DNA of 64,000 bases from Caballeronia sp. M1242 (lineage in GTDB: Bacteria; Pseudomonadota; Gammaproteobacteria; Burkholderiales; Burkholderiaceae), in assembly GCF_017220215.1 (NCBI RefSeq), contig NZ_CP071129.1, positions 2,790,001 through 2,854,000 of the forward strand. The letters run 5' to 3'. Position 1 is the stretch's first letter; each line of letters starts with the position of its first letter. The translations under genes were made by a program, and so were the position numbers. The notes below the pieces were generated by a model. That model was not told the DNA's origin, ran no database searches, and saw only the letters and a program-made list of their open reading frames with translations. Shown here one piece after another: positions 59,678 to 64,000 of this stretch.

Positions 59678-61173
59678 ACACGCTGAACGCCGAAGCCGAA
59701 ACCACGACCGCCACGGAAGCAACGGCCGCGTCGCCGCTCGCAGCGCGGCTCGTGCCCTACGGCTTCGCGCGTACCGGCCAGATTCTGGTTGCCCAGCAGC
59801 ACGCCGACGGCATCGAAGTGTGGATCAGCGAGCGCACGAACGACGCGGCGCTCGCGGAAGTCGCGCGCAATTTCGGCGCGCTCACGATTGTCCGCAAGTC
59901 TGGCGACGAACTCGCCGCCGCGATCAACTCGGCGTACGCCCGCAACGACGGCAGCGCGGCGCAAGTGGTCGGTGAAGTGGAAGGCGAAGTCGATCTGTCG
60001 CGCCTGATGCAGGACATTCCCGAAGTGGAAGACCTGCTGGAATCCGAAGACGACGCGCCGATCATCCGCATGATCAACGCGCTTCTGACGCAGGCGGCGC
60101 GCGAGCAGGCGTCGGATATTCACATCGAGCCGTTCGAAAACGCGTCGGTGGTGCGCTTTCGCGTCGACGGCACGCTGCGCGACGTCGTGCGCCCGAAGAA
60201 GGCGCTGCACGGCGCGCTGATCTCGCGCATCAAGATCATGGCGCAGCTCGATATCGCTGAGAAACGTTTGCCGCAGGATGGCCGCATCACGCTGCGCGTC
60301 GGCGGCCGCCCGGTGGACGTGCGCGTGTCCACGCTGCCGACCGGCCACGGCGAGCGCGCCGTGCTGCGTCTGCTCGAAAAGGACGCGCAACGGCTGAATC
60401 TCGAAACGCTCGGCATGGCGCGCGACACGCTCGTCCAGTTCGACAAGCTGATCGGCCGGCCGCACGGCATCGTGCTCGTGACCGGGCCGACCGGCTCCGG
60501 TAAGACGACCACGCTCTACGCGTCGATGTCGCGGCTCGAAACCACGACCACCAACATCATGACGGTGGAAGACCCGATCGAATACGATCTGTCGGGCATC
60601 GGCCAGACGCAGGTGAACGAGCGCATCGGCATGACGTTCGCGCGGGCGCTGCGCTCGATTCTGCGTCAGGACCCGGACATCATCATGATCGGCGAAATCC
60701 GCGACCTGGAAACGGCGCAGATCGCGGTCCAGGCGTCGCTGACCGGTCACCTCGTGCTCGCGACGCTGCACACGAACGACGCCGCCTCGGCCGTCACGCG
60801 TCTCACGGACATGGGCGTGGAGCCGTATCTGCTCGCGTCGTCGCTGCTCGGCGTGCTCGCGCAGCGTCTCGTGCGCCAGTTGTGTCCGGTATGCAAGGAA
60901 GCGCGCGAAGAAGAAGACGGCGTGAAGCACTGGCATCCCGTCGGTTGCGACCGATGCGGCCAGTCGGGCTACGTGGGCCGGCGCGGCGTGTACGAACTGC
61001 TGCTGATCGACGACGCCATTCGCCCGCTGATCCATCGCAACGCCGCCGATGCCGAGATTCTCGCGGCGGGCCGCGCGAACGGCATGCGCACGTTGCGCGA
61101 GGACGCGAACCGCTGGCTGAACGCGGGCGTGACATCGCTCGAAGAAGTGCTGCGCGTGACAGGCGGAGAATAA
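59674..61173 (+). CDS. gspE: Type II secretion ATPase GspE
   Basis: The 499-residue cytoplasmic ATPase powers pseudopilus assembly. It has the N-terminal GspE domain, Walker A VTGPTGSGKTTTLYASMS, the Asp box FRVDGTLRDVV, Walker B DIIMIGEIRDLETAQIA, the His box LVLATLHTNDAASA and the zinc-binding tetracysteine CPVC...CDRC near the C-terminus. The start is a GTG overlapping the gspD stop (GTGA). Confidence 0.96.
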   Translation: MNTLNAEAETTTATEATAASPLAARLVPYGFARTGQILVAQQHADGIEVWISERTNDAALAEVARNFGALTIVRKSGDELAAAINSAYARNDGSAAQVVGEVEGEVDLSRLMQDIPEVEDLLESEDDAPIIRMINALLTQAAREQASDIHIEPFENASVVRFRVDGTLRDVVRPKKALHGALISRIKIMAQLDIAEKRLPQDGRITLRVGGRPVDVRVSTLPTGHGERAVLRLLEKDAQRLNLETLGMARDTLVQFDKLIGRPHGIVLVTGPTGSGKTTTLYASMSRLETTTTNIMTVEDPIEYDLSGIGQTQVNERIGMTFARALRSILRQDPDIIMIGEIRDLETAQIAVQASLTGHLVLATLHTNDAASAVTRLTDMGVEPYLLASSLLGVLAQRLVRQLCPVCKEAREEEDGVKHWHPVGCDRCGQSGYVGRRGVYELLLIDDAIRPLIHRNAADAEILAAGRANGMRTLREDANRWLNAGVTSLEEVLRVTGGE

Positions 61174-61177
61174 GCGT

Positions 61178-62395
61178 ATGCCGGCGTTCCGTTTCGAAGC
61201 CATCGACCAGGCGGGCAAGACGCAGACCGGCGTGCTCGACGCCGACAGCGCCCGCGCCGCGCGCAGCCATCTGCGCACGCAAGGACTAACGCCGCTCGTC
61301 GTCGAGGCGGCGGGCACGCGCACGCGCGGCGAACGGCAGCAGCGGCTCTCGCTCGGGCGACGGCTGTCGCAGCGCGAACAGGCCATTCTCACGCGCCAGC
61401 TCGCAAGTCTGTTGATCGCCGGCCTGCCGCTCGGCGAAACGTTGTCCGTGCTGACCGAGCAGTCCGAGCGCGATTACATTCGCGAACTGATGGCCGCGAT
61501 CCGCGCCGAAGTGCTCGGCGGCCATTCGTTCGCGAACGCGCTCGCGCAGCATCCGAAGGATTTCCCCGAGATTTATCGCGCGCTCGTCGCGGCGGGCGAG
61601 CATACCGGCAAGCTCGGGCTCGTGCTCTCGCGTCTCGCGGACTACATCGAGCAGCGCAACGCGTTGAAGCAGAAGATCGTGCTCGCGTTCACGTATCCGG
61701 GCATCGTGACGATCATCGCGTTCGGCATCGTCACCTTCCTGTTGAGTTACGTGGTGCCGCAGGTCGTGAACGTGTTCGCCAGCACGAAGCAGGCGCTGCC
61801 GTTCCTCACCGTCATGATGATGGCGCTGTCCGCGTTCGTGCGCAGTTACTGGTGGGCGGTGCTGATCGGCGTGGTGCTGGTCGCGTGGCTCGTGCGGCGC
61901 ATTCTGTCGCGGCCCGGACCGCGCCTGGCGTTCGACCGCTGGCTCTTGACGGCGCCACTCGTCGGCAAGCTGGTGCGCGGCTATAACACCGTGCGCTTTG
62001 CCAGCACGCTCGCGATCCTCACGGCGGCCGGCGTGCCGATCCTGCGCGCGCTGCAAGCGGCGGGCGAAACGTTGAGCAATACCGCGATGCGCCAGAACGT
62101 CGACGACGCCATCGTGCGCGTGCGCGAAGGCTCGGCGCTCTCGCGCGCGCTCGCCAATACGAAAACGTTCCCGCCCGTGCTCGTGCACTTGATCCGCTCG
62201 GGCGAAGCCACCGGCGACGTTACCACGATGCTCGACCGCGCGTCCGAAGGCGAAGCGCGCGAACTCGAACGCCGCACGATGTTCCTCACGAGCCTGCTCG
62301 AACCGCTGCTGATTCTCGCGATGGGCGGCGTCGTGCTGGTGATCGTGCTCGCGGTGATGCTGCCGATCATCGAACTGAATAATCTGGTGCAGTAA
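61178..62395 (+). CDS. gspF: Type II secretion inner-membrane platform protein GspF
   Basis: The 405-residue protein has two homologous cytoplasmic domains (REQAILTRQLASLLIAGLPLGETL and FASTLAILTAAGVPILRALQAAGE) and three membrane helices (KIVLAFTYPGIVTIIAFGIV, YWWAVLIGVVLVAWLV and LLILAMGGVVLVIVLAVMLPI), the GspF plan. It starts 4 bp after gspE and its stop overlaps the gspC start (TAATG). Confidence 0.96.
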   Translation: MPAFRFEAIDQAGKTQTGVLDADSARAARSHLRTQGLTPLVVEAAGTRTRGERQQRLSLGRRLSQREQAILTRQLASLLIAGLPLGETLSVLTEQSERDYIRELMAAIRAEVLGGHSFANALAQHPKDFPEIYRALVAAGEHTGKLGLVLSRLADYIEQRNALKQKIVLAFTYPGIVTIIAFGIVTFLLSYVVPQVVNVFASTKQALPFLTVMMMALSAFVRSYWWAVLIGVVLVAWLVRRILSRPGPRLAFDRWLLTAPLVGKLVRGYNTVRFASTLAILTAAGVPILRALQAAGETLSNTAMRQNVDDAIVRVREGSALSRALANTKTFPPVLVHLIRSGEATGDVTTMLDRASEGEARELERRTMFLTSLLEPLLILAMGGVVLVIVLAVMLPIIELNNLVQ

Positions 62396-62808
62396 TGAAC
62401 GCCCTGCAAACCCGCCTGCTCACGCTCGCCGCGCTCGCGCTCTTTTGCGTGACGGTGACCTATTGGGTCGTCACGCTGACTTCTCGCCAGACCGCGCCGC
62501 TGCCCGCCGCCGCCGCGACGCGCACGCCGTCGGTCGAACAGGCCGCGACGATTTTCGGCGGGCAACTGGAGCGGCAAGCGAATTCGGACGTGCATCTGTT
62601 CGGCATTCTCGCGCTGCAAGGCGGCGCGGCGGCCATCGTGAGCTACGGCGGCGAGCCGCCGCGCGCGGTGTCGCTCGGCGGGCCGCTCGCGCAGGGCGTG
62701 AAGCTCTCGCAGGTGAAGGCGCGTTCGATCATCGTCGAGCGCAACGGCGTGAAGTCGGAAATCTTCCTGCCGCCCGTGCCGCCCGGACCGACGATCTACG
62801 TCCGTTGA
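62395..62808 (+). CDS. gspC: Type II secretion protein GspC, short form
   Basis: The 137-residue inner-membrane protein links the platform to the secretin. It has an N-terminal helix (LLTLAALALFCVTVTYWVV), a short linker and the homology region (QANSDVHLFGILAL...AIVSYGGEPPRAVSLGGPLAQGVKLSQV). It lacks the C-terminal PDZ or coiled-coil domain of enterobacterial GspC (~270-300 residues). The place after gspF rather than before gspD is the arrangement seen in Burkholderia. Confidence 0.88.
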   Translation: MNALQTRLLTLAALALFCVTVTYWVVTLTSRQTAPLPAAAATRTPSVEQAATIFGGQLERQANSDVHLFGILALQGGAAAIVSYGGEPPRAVSLGGPLAQGVKLSQVKARSIIVERNGVKSEIFLPPVPPGPTIYVR

Positions 62809-62927
62809 GCACGGTCACGGCGCGATGAAGGCCGGTCGATAGAATGCTCGGCGGCTTCGGTCGAACGGAGCCGCATGTTTCTTAAATCAAGCGGGCGCAA
62901 GCCCTGAATCAACACGAGGTAGCAGTC

Positions 62928-63392
62928 ATGCAAATGTGGACGCAACGCCGCATGGAAATCACCCAGGCCAAGGCGCGCCGTCAACGGGGTTTTACGCTCA
63001 TCGAGATCATGGTCGTGATCGCGATTCTCGGCATTCTCGCCGCGCTGATCGTGCCGAAGATCATGAGCCGCCCCGACGAAGCGCGTCGCGTGGCCGCGAA
63101 GCAGGACATCGGCACCATCATGCAGGCCATGAAGCTGTACCGGCTGGACAACGGCCGTTATCCGACGCAGGAGCAGGGCCTGCGCGCGCTCGTCGAAAAG
63201 CCGACGACGGAACCCGTGCCGAACAACTGGAAGGACGGCGGCTATCTGGAACGCCTGCCGGCTGATCCGTGGGGCGGCCAGTATCAATATCTGAATCCGG
63301 GCGTGCACGGCGAAATCGACGTGTTCAGCTACGGCGCGGACAACAAGGCGGGCGGCGAGGGCAACGATGCCGACGTCGGCTCGTGGCAGTAA
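62928..63392 (+). CDS. gspG: Type II secretion major pseudopilin GspG
   Basis: The 154-residue pseudopilin has a prepilin leader ending QRG|FTLIEIMVVIAILGILAALIVP, with Glu+5 in the mature form. The GspG body follows (QDIGTIMQAMKLYRLDNGRYPTQEQGL; YLERLPADPWGGQYQYLNPG; FSYGADNKAGGEG), including the calcium-loop region. GAGG precedes ATG 62928. A 119-bp gap without a feature separates it from gspC. Confidence 0.95.
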   Translation: MQMWTQRRMEITQAKARRQRGFTLIEIMVVIAILGILAALIVPKIMSRPDEARRVAAKQDIGTIMQAMKLYRLDNGRYPTQEQGLRALVEKPTTEPVPNNWKDGGYLERLPADPWGGQYQYLNPGVHGEIDVFSYGADNKAGGEGNDADVGSWQ

Positions 63393-63404
63393 AAGGAACG
63401 TGAA

Positions 63405-63887
63405 GTGAACAGGCACGGCAGGCACAGGGCGGCGCATCGGAATGCGGGTTTCACGCTGCTGGAAATGCTCGTCGTGCTGGTCATCGCGGGCTTGCTTGTG
63501 TCGCTCGCGTCGTTGCAGCTCACGCGCAATCCGCGCACCGACTTGAATGAAGAGGCGCAACGGCTCGCGCTGCTGTTCGAATCGGCGGGCGACGAAGCGC
63601 AAGTGCGCGCCCGGCCTATCGCGTTTCAGCCGGTGGAAGGCGGATTCCGCTTCGACATCCGCACCGAAGACGGCTGGCGCCCGCTGCGCGACGACCTCTT
63701 GCGCGCGCGCCGCTGGGAAGGCGGCGTGACGAGCGTGAGCATCCAGTTTCTCGACTCCGACAAGTCCGTGAGCCGGCTCGTCTTCGGCACTGAAGCCATC
63801 GACACGCCCATGGAAATCACGCTCGTTTCGGCGGTGGGCCGCGCCACGATCATCGGCAGCGGCAACGGCCGCTTCCAGGTGCGGTGA
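63405..63887 (+). CDS. gspH: Type II secretion minor pseudopilin GspH
   Basis: The 160-residue minor pseudopilin has the leader and helix RNAG|FTLLEMLVVLVIAGLLVSLASL and a variable globular part (SAGDEAQVRARPIAFQPVEGGFRFDI). The start is GTG 63405 with AAGGA upstream. Its stop overlaps the gspI start (TGATG). Confidence 0.92.
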   Translation: MNRHGRHRAAHRNAGFTLLEMLVVLVIAGLLVSLASLQLTRNPRTDLNEEAQRLALLFESAGDEAQVRARPIAFQPVEGGFRFDIRTEDGWRPLRDDLLRARRWEGGVTSVSIQFLDSDKSVSRLVFGTEAIDTPMEITLVSAVGRATIIGSGNGRFQVR

Positions 63888-64000
63888 TGCGGTCACCATC
63901 TGTACAACGCGGCTTCACGATGATCGAAGTGCTCGTCGCGCTGGCGATCCTCGCGGTGGCGCTCGCGGCGTCGCTGCGCGCGGTCGGATCGATGGCGACG
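63887..64000 (+). CDS. gspI: Type II secretion minor pseudopilin GspI (cut by window end)
   Basis: The first 38 codons are present: a short leader ending QRG|FTMIEVLVALAILAVALAASL, a standard pseudopilin helix with Glu+5. GspI is the expected next gene in this operon. The frame is open to the last base. Confidence 0.88.
   Translation, partial: MRSPSVQRGFTMIEVLVALAILAVALAASLRAVGSMAT

Noticed and set aside
57212..59722. Long open frame opposite gspD
   Set aside because: Arg-rich antisense frame over an unambiguous secretin gene; no family resemblance and no ribosome binding site.

Overview
The window is a 64 kb piece of the main chromosome of a high-GC betaproteobacterium of the Burkholderiaceae, most like Paraburkholderia or Caballeronia. 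This rests on recognisable protein sequences and gene order: a trifunctional PutA, PriA and HemE, the nine-gene atp operon next to ParAB-RsmG-MnmG, a YbdK-type GshA, and a type II secretion operon in the order gspD-E-F-C-G-H-I. I see no rRNA or tRNA gene, CRISPR array, insertion sequence or prophage. The content is core chromosome, and the points of interest are in sites and in altered protein motifs.

Layout. 0-12.6 kb: putA with a likely autoregulatory operator, a divergent 53-residue membrane protein, priA, hemE, periplasmic pheC, an alpha/beta hydrolase, an unexplained intergenic stretch ending in an intrinsic terminator, and an acyl-CoA synthetase. 12.8-20.4 kb: atpIBEFHAGDC on the minus strand, with a good promoter and a strong terminator. 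20.7-26.2 kb: an anion permease, parB, parA, rsmG and mnmG in one minus-strand run, with one perfect parS inside mnmG and one just upstream of it. 26.4-32.6 kb: a branched-chain-amino-acid-type ABC transporter (LivF, fused LivM-LivG, LivH) with two paralogous binding proteins. 33.1-37.9 kb: a second Liv-type system (livG-livF-binding protein-livH-livM). 38.2-48.2 kb: a GMC oxidoreductase with a divergent LysR regulator, a CYTH protein, an Lrp regulator, a two-component system, a SET-domain protein, an Old Yellow Enzyme, a glutamine amidotransferase and a cysteine-rich MarR regulator. 49.0-51.3 kb: gshA and a cation/proton antiporter. 51.3-52.1 kb: a gene-free stretch that looks like the chromosomal replication origin. 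52.1-56.6 kb: an MnmC homologue with a degraded methyltransferase half, HU, a CobW-type GTPase and a lytic transglycosylase. 57.2-64.0 kb: the type II secretion operon, cut off inside gspI.

How it fits together. Nearly all genes left of about 52 kb, including the atp operon, lie on the minus strand. The secretion operon and HU to the right lie on the plus strand. That is what one expects if replication starts near 52 kb and moves both ways. The 51.8-52.07 kb gap holds consensus DnaA boxes, a GC-rich spacer, a TAG-trinucleotide run and an AT-rich stretch in the order known from bacterial origin unwinding elements. Two parS sites about 26 kb away and the ParAB genes complete an origin/segregation region. 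One parS is also the stem of the terminator of the first Liv operon. Additional DnaA-box clusters lie between priA and hemE and upstream of the MarR gene.
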